Source: Desulfuromonadales bacterium (lineage in GTDB: Bacteria > Desulfobacterota > Desulfuromonadia > Desulfuromonadales > UBA2197). From it: a DNA stretch of 40,028 bases. The notes under the pieces are model-generated. The model searched no databases and was not told the origin of the DNA. It saw only the letters and a list, made by a program, of their open reading frames with translations. Of this stretch, positions 8,428 to 17,031 are shown piece after piece; within the stretch, counting starts at the first letter, position 1; every line of letters starts with the position of its first letter. A program made the translations under genes and the position numbers. The DNA is taken from positions 1 through 40,028 of the forward strand of contig JACUTW010000016.1 in the NCBI GenBank assembly GCA_014859605.1. The letters run 5' to 3'.

Positions 8428-8877
8428 TCAGGAGTTGCGAATCAGTACCACGCCGGCAATGAGCAGAAGCAGGCCAAGGCTGCGCTGCAGGTTCAGGGGG
8501 TGGAGCGGGTAGCCGAGGACGCCGAAATGATCAAAGAGGACTGAGGCGACAATCTGGCCGGCGAGGATCAGGGCGAGCATGGTGGTCGCGCCGAGTTGCG
8601 GGGCGATAAAGGTTGCGGCGGCGACAAAGAAGGCCCCCATGACGCCGCCGCTCCAGATCCACCACGGCAGCGCCGCGGCACTGGACCAAAGGGGGAGGGG
8701 GGTGGCCGTCACTACCGTAACGATGCTCAGCACCAGGGTGCCGACCGCAAAGGAGATGAGAGCGGCGGTAATCGATGAGCGTGTCCAGAGCCCGAGTTGG
8801 GCGTTGATTCCCGCCTGGGTCGGGAGACCGACGCCGGCAAGAAAGGCGAGGATGGCAGCGAGCAGTCCGGCTTTCAT
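8428..8877 (-). CDS. Small membrane protein of the YdcZ/DUF606 (DMT-type) family
   Basis: This is a 149-residue, very hydrophobic protein with about five membrane segments, for example LLAAILAFLAGVGLPTQAGINAQL at the start and LGLLLLIAGVVLIRNS at the end. The small size, the GxNAQLG motif after the first helix and the internal pattern match the DUF606/YdcZ family related to drug/metabolite transporters, which work as dimers or pairs. The substrate is unknown. It starts 4 bases after the pepA stop on the same strand, so the two genes are likely co-transcribed; a functional link is not obvious. Confidence 0.82.
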   Translation of the reverse strand: MKAGLLAAILAFLAGVGLPTQAGINAQLGLWTRSSITAALISFAVGTLVLSIVTVVTATPLPLWSSAAALPWWIWSGGVMGAFFVAAATFIAPQLGATTMLALILAGQIVASVLFDHFGVLGYPLHPLNLQRSLGLLLLIAGVVLIRNS

Positions 8878-8881
8878 CCGC

Positions 8882-10384
8882 TTACGATTTTGTCCGGGCT
8901 TGCAGGAAATCGATCAGCAAGCGGACGCCGACACCGCTCCCCCCTTTGGGGATGCCGGGGCGCCCCTTCTCTTCCCAGGCGGTACCGGCAATGTCGAGAT
9001 GGGCCCAGGGTTTTTCGCCGGCAAAGGCTTTGAGAAAGGCGGCACCGGTAATCGTGCCGCCCGGCCGGCCGCCGCTGTTTTTAATGTCGGCGACATCGCT
9101 CTTGATCAGTTGGTCGTAATCGTCCCAGAGGGGGAGCTGCCAGAGGCGCTCGTTGCTGCGGTCGCCGGCGGTGAGGAGGGCGTCGATCAGCGCCTGGTCA
9201 GTGCCGAGAACAGCGCTGGCCTGGTGGCCTAAGGCGATAATGACGGCACCGGTGAGGGTGGCGACATCGATGATGGCCTCGGGCTGGTAGCGTTGTACGT
9301 ATGTGATGGCATCAGCGAGGATCAGACGGCCCTCGGCATCGGTATTAAGAACTTCGATGGTCTTTTGGGACAGGGAAGTCAGGATGTCGCCGGGGCGAAG
9401 GGCGTGGCCGGAAGGGAGGTTTTCCACCGCCGGGATAATAGCAACAAGATTGATCGGCAGGCGCAGACGCGCGGCAGCGGTGATGGTGCCGAGGACTGCG
9501 GCTCCACCCGCCATATCCATCTTCATCTCATCCATCTTCTCCGACGGTTTCAGGGAGATGCCGCCGCTGTCAAAGACGACCGCCTTGCCGACCAAGGCCA
9601 ACGGGGCTTGATCGCCGGCGCCGCGATATTCCAATATGATCAGACAGGGTTCGCGCATGCTCCCTTGGGCAACGCTGAGGAGCGCGCCCATTCCTTCGTC
9701 CTCCAGCGCCTGGCGATGGAGGATGGTGCAGACGCAGCCGGCAGCTTCGCCTTCAATGCGGCAGCGTTCAGCAAGATCCTGCGGTGATTTGACATTCCCC
9801 GGCGCATTGACGAGATCACGGGCGAGGCAGACCCCGGCGCAGACGATCTGTGCCGCCGTAACAGCTCTTTCGACCCCGCGTTGCTCCGCAGCGCTGGCAT
9901 AGATCAGAAGCGCTTCCCGCAGCAAGGGAGTGAGATCTTTGGCAGTGTCGTGACGGAAATCGTCATAGCGGTAAGCACTCAGGACGATTCCCTCGGTGGC
10001 GGCTGCTGCCGCCTGGTTGAGCGCGACGGCGCTGGTGACGAAGCTGTCGAGATCAAGAGCCAGACTCGGGATCCTCTTCTTCTGCACCAGTTCGGCGGCG
10101 CTGGCGGCGGCCTGCCGCACTTGCGCCGGGCTGTAATTTTTTTCCTGGCCGAGTCCGACGCAAAGGATGCGCTGTGCAGGCAGGCGCTTGCCGCTGTGCA
10201 ACAGCAGGGTTTCGCCGGGTTTGCCGGAGAATTCCTGCTCGCGGAGGGCCTGCTCCAGTACCTCACCAAGAGCCGTGTTGATCTCTTGTTGCCGGGGGGA
10301 AAGAGCCTTTTCTGCAAAGAGACCGATCACGAGAACTGGAGTGGGGATGCTGAGCAGTGGCGCCGCCTGGGCGATAATTTTCAT
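8882..10384 (-). CDS. pepA: Leucyl aminopeptidase (M17 family)
   Basis: This is a cytoplasmic two-metal aminopeptidase that removes N-terminal residues from peptides; some family members also bind DNA. The start at 10384 is preferred (gaggagctcacc upstream; MKIIAQAAPLLSIPTPVLVIG) over the ORF-track start at 10453, which lies in the promoter. The C-terminal catalytic domain shows LALVGKAVVFDSGGISLKP, DEMKMDMAGGAAVLG and the M17 signature NTDAEGRL, giving the metal-binding Asp/Glu and catalytic Lys/Arg. Its length of about 500 residues is standard. Confidence 0.95.
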   Translation of the reverse strand: MKIIAQAAPLLSIPTPVLVIGLFAEKALSPRQQEINTALGEVLEQALREQEFSGKPGETLLLHSGKRLPAQRILCVGLGQEKNYSPAQVRQAAASAAELVQKKRIPSLALDLDSFVTSAVALNQAAAAATEGIVLSAYRYDDFRHDTAKDLTPLLREALLIYASAAEQRGVERAVTAAQIVCAGVCLARDLVNAPGNVKSPQDLAERCRIEGEAAGCVCTILHRQALEDEGMGALLSVAQGSMREPCLIILEYRGAGDQAPLALVGKAVVFDSGGISLKPSEKMDEMKMDMAGGAAVLGTITAAARLRLPINLVAIIPAVENLPSGHALRPGDILTSLSQKTIEVLNTDAEGRLILADAITYVQRYQPEAIIDVATLTGAVIIALGHQASAVLGTDQALIDALLTAGDRSNERLWQLPLWDDYDQLIKSDVADIKNSGGRPGGTITGAAFLKAFAGEKPWAHLDIAGTAWEEKGRPGIPKGGSGVGVRLLIDFLQARTKS

Positions 10385-10421
10385 GGTGAGCTCCTCGGTT
10401 AACATAGCAAAAAGTTCGCGT

Positions 10422-10450
10422 ATTGTAGCGCCAATAGCTCCGATTGACAA
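10422..10450 (-). promoter_or_regulatory. Sigma-70 promoter for pepA
   Basis: On the minus strand TTGTCA (10445-10450) is followed by a 17-base spacer and TACAAT (10422-10427). It lies about 40 bases before the pepA ATG, giving a short leader. Confidence 0.65.
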
Positions 10451-10779
10451 CACACGAAGTCAGCCACTTTTTTCGCCGGAGTTGTCGATATTTTCCCGCG
10501 GGGAGAAAAATAGAAGAGTCACCAGCTTGTCAAAGAACAAAACTATGTTAAGTGTAACAATTTTCCTTCGTTGGCTTGAATTGCAAAAATGAGTTAAGTC
10601 GGTAATTAAGGACTTGTTTTTTTGTTTTATTTATGTTTTATAACGTATCACAACTAGGCTAAAGCCTCAGGTTGGCCGATGGATGGAGCCGGATATAAGG
10701 ATCCGGTCTTCGAAAACAAATCGGGGTCTGCGGACAAAGTCTCAAGAATGGTTCCACAGAAGGACTAAAGGAGTAGAAA
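10451..10779 (+). promoter_or_regulatory. Gene-free stretch with the long leader of the cold-shock gene
   Basis: This stretch of about 330 bases holds no gene. The first part is the far side of the pepA promoter. A TTTATAAC near 10637-10644 may be the -10 of the cold-shock gene, which would give a leader of about 130 bases. Within the leader, CCGGAT (10689-10694) and ATCCGG (10701-10706) form a hairpin, AGGCTAAAGCCT can form a small one, and two similar segments, GGCTAAAGCCTCA and GGACAAAGTCTCA, lie about 75 bases apart. Long structured leaders are typical of cold-shock mRNAs. No known riboswitch core was found. Confidence 0.5.
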
Positions 10780-10980
10780 ATGGCTGAAGGTACAGTTAAG
10801 TGGTTCAATGATGCTAAGGGGTTTGGGTTCATTCAGCAGGATGGGGGCCCGGATGTTTTCGTGCACTTCTCCTCCATTGGTTCTGACGGTTTCAAGTCTC
10901 TGGCCGAAGGTGAGCGCGTTGCTTTTGACGTCACCCAAGGGCAGAAAGGCCCGCAGGCCGCCAACGTCCGTAAAATTTAA
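10780..10980 (+). CDS. Cold-shock protein, CspA family
   Basis: This is a 66-residue single-domain nucleic-acid binding protein that melts RNA structure at low temperature or acts as an RNA chaperone in general. Both RNA-binding motifs are intact: KGFGFIQQ (RNP1) and VFVHFSSI (RNP2). It begins [14 protein letters not shown] and has the expected length. The RBS aaaggag lies 8 bases before the ATG. It stands alone, with a long leader before it and a strong terminator after it. Which csp paralogue it is cannot be told. Confidence 0.97.
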   Translation: MAEGTVKWFNDAKGFGFIQQDGGPDVFVHFSSIGSDGFKSLAEGERVAFDVTQGQKGPQAANVRKI

Positions 10981-11002
10981 TCGGCACCAGGTTTTGAAGC
11001 AG

Positions 11003-11037
11003 AAAGCCCCGCAACCAACAGGTTGCGGGGCTTTTTT
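11003..11037 (+). terminator. Rho-independent terminator of the cold-shock gene
   Basis: The stem aagccccgcaacc / ggttgcggggctt is followed by TTTTTT. The T-run contains the stop codon (11036-11038) of the opposing GH57 gene, so the coding end and the terminator overlap. Confidence 0.92.
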
Positions 11038-13465
11038 AGTCTGATGCCGGGAGGTTCGGGCTGATGCCGATGCTGTTGCCAAGCGTCTTAAAGTGCTGCA
11101 GCCATTTTGCCGCCGCATCATTCTGCTGTACTGCGGCAAGCTTGACCGCTATGACCTGGTGGCGAATGTCAAAATAAATATTCTGCGCCTGCCATAAATC
11201 GATGGGCCACGGCAGGGTCAAAAGTTCTTCCAGATCTTTGATCGTTTGCTTGAGGCGCTGCAGATCATCCGGCGCTGCCGCCAGCGCCAGGAGGCGAGCG
11301 TGGCTGCTGCGGCTGGCGGCATGGGCTAACTGGGCCCGATCCAGCTTCAGATCAAAGGCCTGGGCGTTTGCGATCTTTTCACGAACCCGCCCGGAAAAAG
11401 CTGCATCACTCTCCAGGTAGCTGCGGATTTCTTCATTGAGAAGCTGTTCAGCGGCGGCAGAGAGGGGGGACGGAACCGGCAGGGCATTTTCGTGTAAAAA
11501 GTGCAGGAGGCCGAGATGATCACGATAGATGTGGTTGAATTCCTCGAGAATCCTGTCGACCTGGGCGCTGATCATCCGGTTGACGGTCCGCTGCCGCTCA
11601 TCCATAAAGAGATCGGTCAATGTATAGAGGTGTGGGCCGTAGAGCCTTTTTAATTCGACAGCGGCTTCCTGGCGATCTCCCTGCTCAAAGTGGCGCTGAA
11701 GAGCAGGATATTCGCTCAGCTTGGTTGCCGCTTCACCCTCGCGTACTCCGGCAAGAACGTCCAGATCGCCAAAGTGCAGGGCGGCGAACGCGAACTCCTT
11801 CTCTTGCCAGGTAATTTTCGAGCGGAGAAGAATTGTTCCGCTCACCATCTGCAGACGGTGACCGTTACTTTGCCGCCGGTGTTCGCATCGGAGCGTGTAG
11901 CAATAGAATTCCTCGGCCGGGTGACCACCTAAAAGGATGGCTATCGCATAGTTGGCCGCTACCCGGGGTAAATCGATGCGCTGTGGTATGACAAGTTCGG
12001 TGTAAATCGCCGCAGCATCCCGCCAGCGCGGCAGGTTGCTGGGCACAAGGCGTAACATCGCACAAAAACTTTCTTCCAGGTCGACGCCGCAGGCTGTGCG
12101 AGCGAGGTCGATGGCCCGAGCGGCGTAAGTGAGGAGCTGGACGGTCTCGATGCCGGAGACTTCATCGAAGAACCAGCCGCAGCTGGTGTACATCTGCATG
12201 GTGTGATGCTGCATTTCCAGTAGCTCCAGCCCCTGCTGCTCTTGCCGTGGCGTGAGTTCGTGCTTGGCTGCTTTGGCCAGAAAGTTTTTAACGTGAGTCT
12301 CGGAGCGATCAAGGATCACTGCAATGTAGGCATCGCGTGTGGCCCAGGGATCGCTGAAAATATCGCCGGCAAAGCGCTCAAAAAGGGGAATAAGCTGATC
12401 GCGCAGGTGATCGAAGGCGTCGCGCAGGGGGGCGCGCCATTTTTGGTTCCAGGTCGGATCGGTGCCGATATGACAGCCGCAGTCACTGCGCCAGCGTTCG
12501 ACGCCATGGGCGCAGCTCCATGAACTCATCGGCAGGATCTCTACCTCCAGTTGCGGCGGATGCGCAGCCAGGTAAGCGCCGTAGACGGTCATTTGTGCGG
12601 ATTTGTCGTTATCTATGTGGTCGATCGCCCGTGCCAGAGCCATTTCACCGAATTTGTGGTGGTGCCCGTAACTTTCGCCATCGGTGGCGAGATGAACAAG
12701 CTGAGCACTTTTTGTCGGGTGCAGTCCGGCTTTGAGTTCCGCGGCAAAGGTGTCACCACTGCTCAATAACCCGCCAAAAGCGACGCCCCTGGCGAGGGAA
12801 CCATCATAAAAGAAGATGGCAATCGTCCGCCCGGAAGGGAGATGGCAAAGATAAGGGTGGCGAGAATCGATGGCACCATCCTCCACCGGTTGCCAGGTCT
12901 CTTCGCTGAGTCTCCGGATTCGGCGGGCCTGAAAAGGGGAAAGGATGGTAAAGCGGATTCCCGCCTCGGCGAGAAGTTCCAGCGATTCAATGTCGACGGC
13001 CGCTTCCGGTAACCACATTCCTTCCGGGGCGCGCGCAAAGCGAGTAGTAAAATCGGCAATGCCCCAGCGGATTTGGGTCATTTTGTCCCGCAGATTGGCC
13101 AAGGGGAGGATAATATGTCCCCAGGCCTGAGCAATCGCGGCCCCATGGCCTTGATAAAGTTCGCGACTGGCCGCATCTGCGGCCAGGATGGCCGCATAAG
13201 TGGCCGGGTCTTCGCGTTGCAGCCATAACAGGAGGGTCGGCCCGAAGTTAAAGCTGATATGCCGGTAATTATCGATGAGAGACGTAATCTTCCCTTTGGC
13301 ATCAAGGAGTCGGGCGGCGCGGTTGGGCGCATAACACTCGGCGGCGATCCGTTCGTTCCAGTCGTGAAACGGAGCAGCACTCCTCTGGACTTCAATCGTT
13401 TCCAGCCAGGGGTTTTCCCGCGGGGGCTGATAAAAATGTCCATGGATACAGATGTAATTTTTCAT
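11036..13465 (-). CDS. Glycoside hydrolase family 57-like protein with DUF3536
   Basis: This large cytoplasmic protein of about 809 residues is related to alpha-glucan-active GH57 enzymes. The start at 13465 is chosen because MKNYICIHGHFYQPPRENPW is the family N-terminus; the ORF-track extension to 13561 is not conserved-looking. GH57 landmarks are HGHFYQPP near residue 8, ISFNFGPTLLLWL near 68, EGMWLPEAAVD near 150-160 (expected nucleophile Glu region) and HLATDGESYGHHH near 270 (expected acid/base Asp). The C-terminal half corresponds to DUF3536. A role in glycogen or another alpha-glucan is likely, but the reaction has not been fixed for this subfamily as far as I recall. Confidence 0.85.
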   Translation of the reverse strand: MKNYICIHGHFYQPPRENPWLETIEVQRSAAPFHDWNERIAAECYAPNRAARLLDAKGKITSLIDNYRHISFNFGPTLLLWLQREDPATYAAILAADAASRELYQGHGAAIAQAWGHIILPLANLRDKMTQIRWGIADFTTRFARAPEGMWLPEAAVDIESLELLAEAGIRFTILSPFQARRIRRLSEETWQPVEDGAIDSRHPYLCHLPSGRTIAIFFYDGSLARGVAFGGLLSSGDTFAAELKAGLHPTKSAQLVHLATDGESYGHHHKFGEMALARAIDHIDNDKSAQMTVYGAYLAAHPPQLEVEILPMSSWSCAHGVERWRSDCGCHIGTDPTWNQKWRAPLRDAFDHLRDQLIPLFERFAGDIFSDPWATRDAYIAVILDRSETHVKNFLAKAAKHELTPRQEQQGLELLEMQHHTMQMYTSCGWFFDEVSGIETVQLLTYAARAIDLARTACGVDLEESFCAMLRLVPSNLPRWRDAAAIYTELVIPQRIDLPRVAANYAIAILLGGHPAEEFYCYTLRCEHRRQSNGHRLQMVSGTILLRSKITWQEKEFAFAALHFGDLDVLAGVREGEAATKLSEYPALQRHFEQGDRQEAAVELKRLYGPHLYTLTDLFMDERQRTVNRMISAQVDRILEEFNHIYRDHLGLLHFLHENALPVPSPLSAAAEQLLNEEIRSYLESDAAFSGRVREKIANAQAFDLKLDRAQLAHAASRSSHARLLALAAAPDDLQRLKQTIKDLEELLTLPWPIDLWQAQNIYFDIRHQVIAVKLAAVQQNDAAAKWLQHFKTLGNSIGISPNLPASD

Positions 13466-13561
13466 ATATGGCTCTCTTTTCAGGGTCTTGCCATGAACTT
13501 TACACGCTTCTCCGGGATTTGGCCAGTGGCGAGAAAATACCCGATCTGTCCGGGAAATCAA

Positions 13562-13590
13562 TTGACAGGCAGGGGGATAGCGTATTAAAT
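13562..13590 (+). promoter_or_regulatory. Sigma-70 promoter for the FKBP gene
   Basis: TTGACA (13562-13567), a 17-base spacer and TTAAAT (13585-13590) lie about 33 bases before the ATG, with aggaggcaata as the RBS. This is one of the best promoters in the window. Confidence 0.72.
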
Positions 13591-13622
13591 GTTTTCACAA
13601 AAATATTTAACAGGAGGCAATA

Positions 13623-14324
13623 ATGAAGGGGCGTATTTTAGGGGTAACACTGGCTGGCGCTCTCGTGCTGATGGCAGCTGGCTGCGGCGCAGGGGAAAAG
13701 AAGATTGAGCTTAACGATCAAAAAGCCAAGGTCAGTTATGGTATCGGTATGTCCCTCGGCACAGATTTCAAAGCCCAGGGGATTGAAATTGATGCGGACG
13801 TGATGGCGCAGGCGATCAAAGATGTCACTGCCGGCGGCAAGACACGGATGACCGAGGAAGAAGTCCGCAAAGTCATTATGGAATTCCAGCAGGAGCTGGC
13901 CGAAAAGCAGGAAGCCAAAGCCAAAGAGGGGGGCATCAAGAATCTGAAAGACGGAGAAGCCTTCCTTGCGGAGAACGGTAAAAAAGAAGGGGTTGTGACC
14001 CTGCCGAGCGGTTTGCAATATAAAGTTGAAAAAAAAGGGAGCGGTAAGAAACCGGGTCCGAATGATACTGTCACTGTGCACTACAAAGGGACTTTGATCG
14101 ACGGAAGCGAATTTGACAGCTCTTACAATCGGGGTGAGCCGGTCAGCTTTCCGGTCGGCGGGGTGATCCCCGGCTGGACCGAGGCCTTGCAACTGATGGA
14201 AGAGGGCTCGAAATGGCAGCTCTTTATCCCCGCAAGCCTTGCTTATGGAGAGCGGGGCGCCGGCGCCCAGATCGGCCCGAATTCCACCCTCATCTTTGAG
14301 GTCGAACTACTGAAAGTTCAGTAG
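13623..14324 (+). CDS. FKBP-type peptidyl-prolyl isomerase, lipoprotein (FkpA/Mip-like)
   Basis: This is a probable membrane-anchored folding catalyst of the cell envelope. The first 21 residues form a signal peptide ending in MAAGC, an acceptable lipobox. Residues of about 28-110 form the helical FKBP_N dimerisation domain (KVSYGIGMSLGTDFKAQG...). The C-terminal 110 residues are an intact FKBP domain with VTVHYKGTLIDGSEFDSSY, EPVSFPVGGVIPGWTEAL and IPASLAYGERGAG, including the usual active-site aromatic and Asp residues. It is a single-gene transcript between its own promoter and terminator. Partners in folding envelope proteins, possibly cytochromes, are not indicated by context. Confidence 0.93.
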   Translation: MKGRILGVTLAGALVLMAAGCGAGEKKIELNDQKAKVSYGIGMSLGTDFKAQGIEIDADVMAQAIKDVTAGGKTRMTEEEVRKVIMEFQQELAEKQEAKAKEGGIKNLKDGEAFLAENGKKEGVVTLPSGLQYKVEKKGSGKKPGPNDTVTVHYKGTLIDGSEFDSSYNRGEPVSFPVGGVIPGWTEALQLMEEGSKWQLFIPASLAYGERGAGAQIGPNSTLIFEVELLKVQ

Positions 14325-14343
14325 GATTTTTGTTGCATCGAAT

Positions 14344-14379
14344 AAAAAAGAGCCGCCCCTGAAGGGCGGCTCTTTTTTA
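14344..14379. terminator. Bidirectional terminator between FKBP and cytochrome genes
   Basis: The stem agagccgccc / gggcggctct with a short loop is flanked by an A-run on one side and a T-run on the other. It serves the FKBP gene and the opposing trihaem cytochrome. Confidence 0.93.
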
Positions 14380-14397
14380 TTCTTCTCTGTTTGCTGG

Positions 14398-14667
14398 TTA
14401 CTTTTTGTGGCACTCGCCGCACTTGGTTGGGCCGGCGCTTTTTTTGACGTGGCAGTCTTTACACAGAGCATGTGCCGCATCTTTGTCGAGCTCGACTTTG
14501 CCGGGTTTGGCGTCGCCGTGGCAGACCTTGCAATCCATGATGCCCGAGTGGGCTTTATGGTCGAAGGTCACGTCGCCGTTTTTGGCTTTCATGACGACAG
14601 TGTCAGAGGCAATGGCGGTCCCCGCCGTAAAGGCGAGCAGCAGTGCGATGGCAAGCATTTTTTTCAT
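14398..14667 (-). CDS. Small periplasmic trihaem cytochrome c (c7-like)
   Basis: This is an 89-residue secreted cytochrome. A signal peptide (MKKMLAIALLLAFTAGTAIAS) precedes about 68 mature residues with three CxxCH motifs: CKVCH, CKDCH and CGECH. Extra histidines in DHKAHSGIMDCKVCH and AAHALCKDCH can serve as the distal ligands, as in c7 cytochromes. The spacing looks like the PpcA/c7 class, which carries electrons through the periplasm of Geobacter, but the exact subfamily is uncertain. It is transcribed alone, with a good promoter and a strong terminator. The RBS ggagga precedes the ATG. Confidence 0.92.
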   Translation of the reverse strand: MKKMLAIALLLAFTAGTAIASDTVVMKAKNGDVTFDHKAHSGIMDCKVCHGDAKPGKVELDKDAAHALCKDCHVKKSAGPTKCGECHKK

Positions 14668-14701
14668 GATGTCCTCCGTAGGGGTTAATTAAAGCTGTCA
14701 T

Positions 14702-14730
14702 AAAATATACAGCCAAAGGACAACAGTCAA
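14702..14730 (-). promoter_or_regulatory. Sigma-70 promoter for the trihaem cytochrome
   Basis: On the minus strand TTGACT (14725-14730), a 17-base spacer and TATTTT (14702-14707) lie about 35 bases before the start codon. Confidence 0.6.
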
Positions 14731-14777
14731 GAAAAAATAATTTGCCGCCATTAGTTAAAGGAGATGAATTTGCCGCA

Positions 14778-16811
14778 TCACTCCTCAAGGCGGGCTTTGA
14801 GGTTGGCGAAGAAAGCATTCGCCGCCTGATCTTTCTCCTCCTCAGTCAGCACGGGGGATGGAAGGGAAGAATCGCGCAACAGTTCCACCGGGATTTCGCT
14901 GAGAAAGCGGCTCGGTTGTCGCGGCCGCAACTTCCCGTACTTTTTGCGATGGCGGGCGTGTAAAAGGGTCAAGGTCTTTTGAGCGCGGGTAATGCCGACA
15001 TACAACAGTCTCCGTTCCTCGGCAAGATCGGCGGCTTCTCCATCGGCGGTGCAATGCGGCAGGGTCTCCTCTTCGATACCGGCCAGAAAGACGTGGGGGA
15101 ATTCAAGTCCTTTACTGGCATGCAGACTCATCAAGACTACGGCCTCACGGCGCAGTTTATTCTCTTTCTCTTCCCGGTTCGGTTCGTCCGCATCGAGCAG
15201 GGAAACCTTTTCGAGGAAGCCGGCCAGGGTTGGCTGCGCCTCCCGTTCTTCATAGGCAGCCAGGGCATTGACCGCTTCCACGAGATTTTCCAGGCGCCGT
15301 TTCCCCTGCTCGATATTTTCCGCAGCGCGCCAGATATCATCCTCCATGCCGATCTCCTCGATCAGCTCGCGAAAGATTTTGGCAGCAGGCCCTGAAGAGC
15401 GGAAGCGTTGCCGGAATTTTACGATTAATGCCGTAAAATTATACATGGCGGTCAGAGACTTCTCCCCTAAGTGACTCATCGCCTGAGGATGGCGCAGTAT
15501 TTCCCAGATCGATTTATGCAGCCGTGCGGACGTTTCGATCAGTGTATGTGCGCTCTGTTCGCCGATGCCCCGTTTCGGGTAGTTGAGAATTCTCAGTAGA
15601 TTGACGTCGTCTTGCGGATTGGCAATGACCCGCAGGTAGGCAAGGGCATCTTTGACTTCTTTGCGGTCAAAAAATTGTTGGCCGCCGATCAGAACATAAG
15701 GGATATTCTCGTAGCGTAATTGCTCTTCAAAGGCGCGCGACTGGGCATTTGTCCGGTACAAAATGGCAAAGGCGGAGAATGGATCGCTGCTGTCCGCCCG
15801 TTGGGTCTGGATCCGCTGTACGACGAATCTGGCTTCCTCTTCATCGTCGTGACAGCTGAGGAGTTCAATGCCGGCCCCGGCTCCGGCAGCGCTCCAGAGC
15901 TTTTTCGGGTGGGGACGGGGATTGTTGCCGATCACAGCATTGGCGGCGGCGAGGATATTGCATGTGGATCGATAGTTTTGCTCAAGTTTGATCACCCGTG
16001 CACCTTTGTAGTCCCGTTCAAAGTCGAGAATATTTTCCGGCGCTGCACCCCGCCAGCCATAGATCGACTGGTCATCGTCGCCGACCACACAAAGGTTGCG
16101 GTGTTCGTCGCAAAGGAGGCGCAGGAGTTGGTATTGAGCGAAGTTGGTATCCTGATATTCGTCGACCATGACATAGCGGAATTGTCTCCGCCAGAGAGTC
16201 AACAGATCGGCGTGTTCAACCAGAAGCTGGGCACTGAGCATGAGAATATCGTCGAAGTCGACGGCGTTGCAGGCGCGCAATGCCCGTTGGTAGAGGGGGT
16301 AGATGCGTGCTGCCAAAGCGCTGACCGGGTCGTTGTGGCGGGGTTTGAAGTTGCGCGGGGTGATCAGGCGGTTCTTAGCGCTTGAGATGCACCATAACAC
16401 CTGGCTGACCAGGGAAGTCCCTCCGGCATCGGTGGCGCGAACCAGGTCGCGGATCAGGCGCTCCTGGTCGCCGCCGATATAAATGGAAAAGTTTTTTTTG
16501 TAACCAAGCCGTTCGATCCCACTGCGCAGTATCCGCATGCCGAGCGCGTGAAAAGTCGAGATAGCGATGCCGCTGCAGCGCTCGCGCCCGACCAGGCCGA
16601 TGACCCGTTGCAGCATCTCGCGGGAAGCTTTGTTGGTAAAGGTGACAGCCAGGATATTCTCCGGCGCGATCCGCTTTTCGCGGAGCAGATAAGCAATGCG
16701 CATGGTAATGACCCGGGTCTTCCCGGAGCCGGCTCCCGCCAAAAGGAGGAGAGGGCCTTCGGTCAAAAGGACCGCCGCCCGTTGTTCCGGATTGAGTTTT
16801 GCAATATTCAT
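14778..16811 (-). CDS. UvrD/Rep/PcrA-type superfamily 1 DNA helicase
   Basis: This is a 3'-5' DNA helicase of 677 residues acting in replication restart or repair. All SF1A motifs are present: LLAGAGSGKTRVI (Walker A, about residue 23), AVTFTNKAS, VDEYQDTN (Walker B), VGDDDQSIYGWRGA, LEQNYRST, MSLHASKGLEFPHVFLAG and LLYVGITRAQK. The Q-motif region LNPEQRAAV starts the protein. The length is close to Rep (about 670) and shorter than UvrD or PcrA, and there is no nuclease domain. Rep is the closest label, but UvrD-like naming would also fit. Confidence 0.93.
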   Translation of the reverse strand: MNIAKLNPEQRAAVLLTEGPLLLLAGAGSGKTRVITMRIAYLLREKRIAPENILAVTFTNKASREMLQRVIGLVGRERCSGIAISTFHALGMRILRSGIERLGYKKNFSIYIGGDQERLIRDLVRATDAGGTSLVSQVLWCISSAKNRLITPRNFKPRHNDPVSALAARIYPLYQRALRACNAVDFDDILMLSAQLLVEHADLLTLWRRQFRYVMVDEYQDTNFAQYQLLRLLCDEHRNLCVVGDDDQSIYGWRGAAPENILDFERDYKGARVIKLEQNYRSTCNILAAANAVIGNNPRPHPKKLWSAAGAGAGIELLSCHDDEEEARFVVQRIQTQRADSSDPFSAFAILYRTNAQSRAFEEQLRYENIPYVLIGGQQFFDRKEVKDALAYLRVIANPQDDVNLLRILNYPKRGIGEQSAHTLIETSARLHKSIWEILRHPQAMSHLGEKSLTAMYNFTALIVKFRQRFRSSGPAAKIFRELIEEIGMEDDIWRAAENIEQGKRRLENLVEAVNALAAYEEREAQPTLAGFLEKVSLLDADEPNREEKENKLRREAVVLMSLHASKGLEFPHVFLAGIEEETLPHCTADGEAADLAEERRLLYVGITRAQKTLTLLHARHRKKYGKLRPRQPSRFLSEIPVELLRDSSLPSPVLTEEEKDQAANAFFANLKARLEE

Positions 16812-16911
16812 TGGATGAGTCGCGAAGAGAGGATGGAATCGGGGGTGTCTTCATAGCACAGGCAGCGGCGAAGAAACAATCCTCAAGGCTAAAAGAATTT
16901 AAGCTGCAGCC

Positions 16912-16996
16912 TTGACAATATACAAACGGCATTCTAAAATAACACCGGCGAAAATAAGAAGTAATCCTTGACAAGACCTCAACTCTTTGTAGATTA
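16912..16996 (+). promoter_or_regulatory. Tandem promoters upstream of the IclR gene
   Basis: TTGACA (16912-16917), a 17-base spacer and TAAAAT (16935-16940) form a strong promoter. Fifty-six bases downstream a second CCTTGACAA begins TTGACA (16968-16973) with TAGATT about 16 bases on (16990-16995), which is weaker. The repeated CCTTGACAA could also be part of an operator. Confidence 0.55.
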
Positions 16997-17031
16997 TTTG
17001 TGTTTTTGAGCGAAAGCTAAGAGGGAAGACC

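Noticed and set aside
10650-10760. GEMM-type cyclic-dinucleotide riboswitch before the cold-shock gene
   Set aside because: AAAGCCTC and GGTTGGCCGATGGA recall fragments of the motif, but the conserved core and tetraloop-receptor order are absent.
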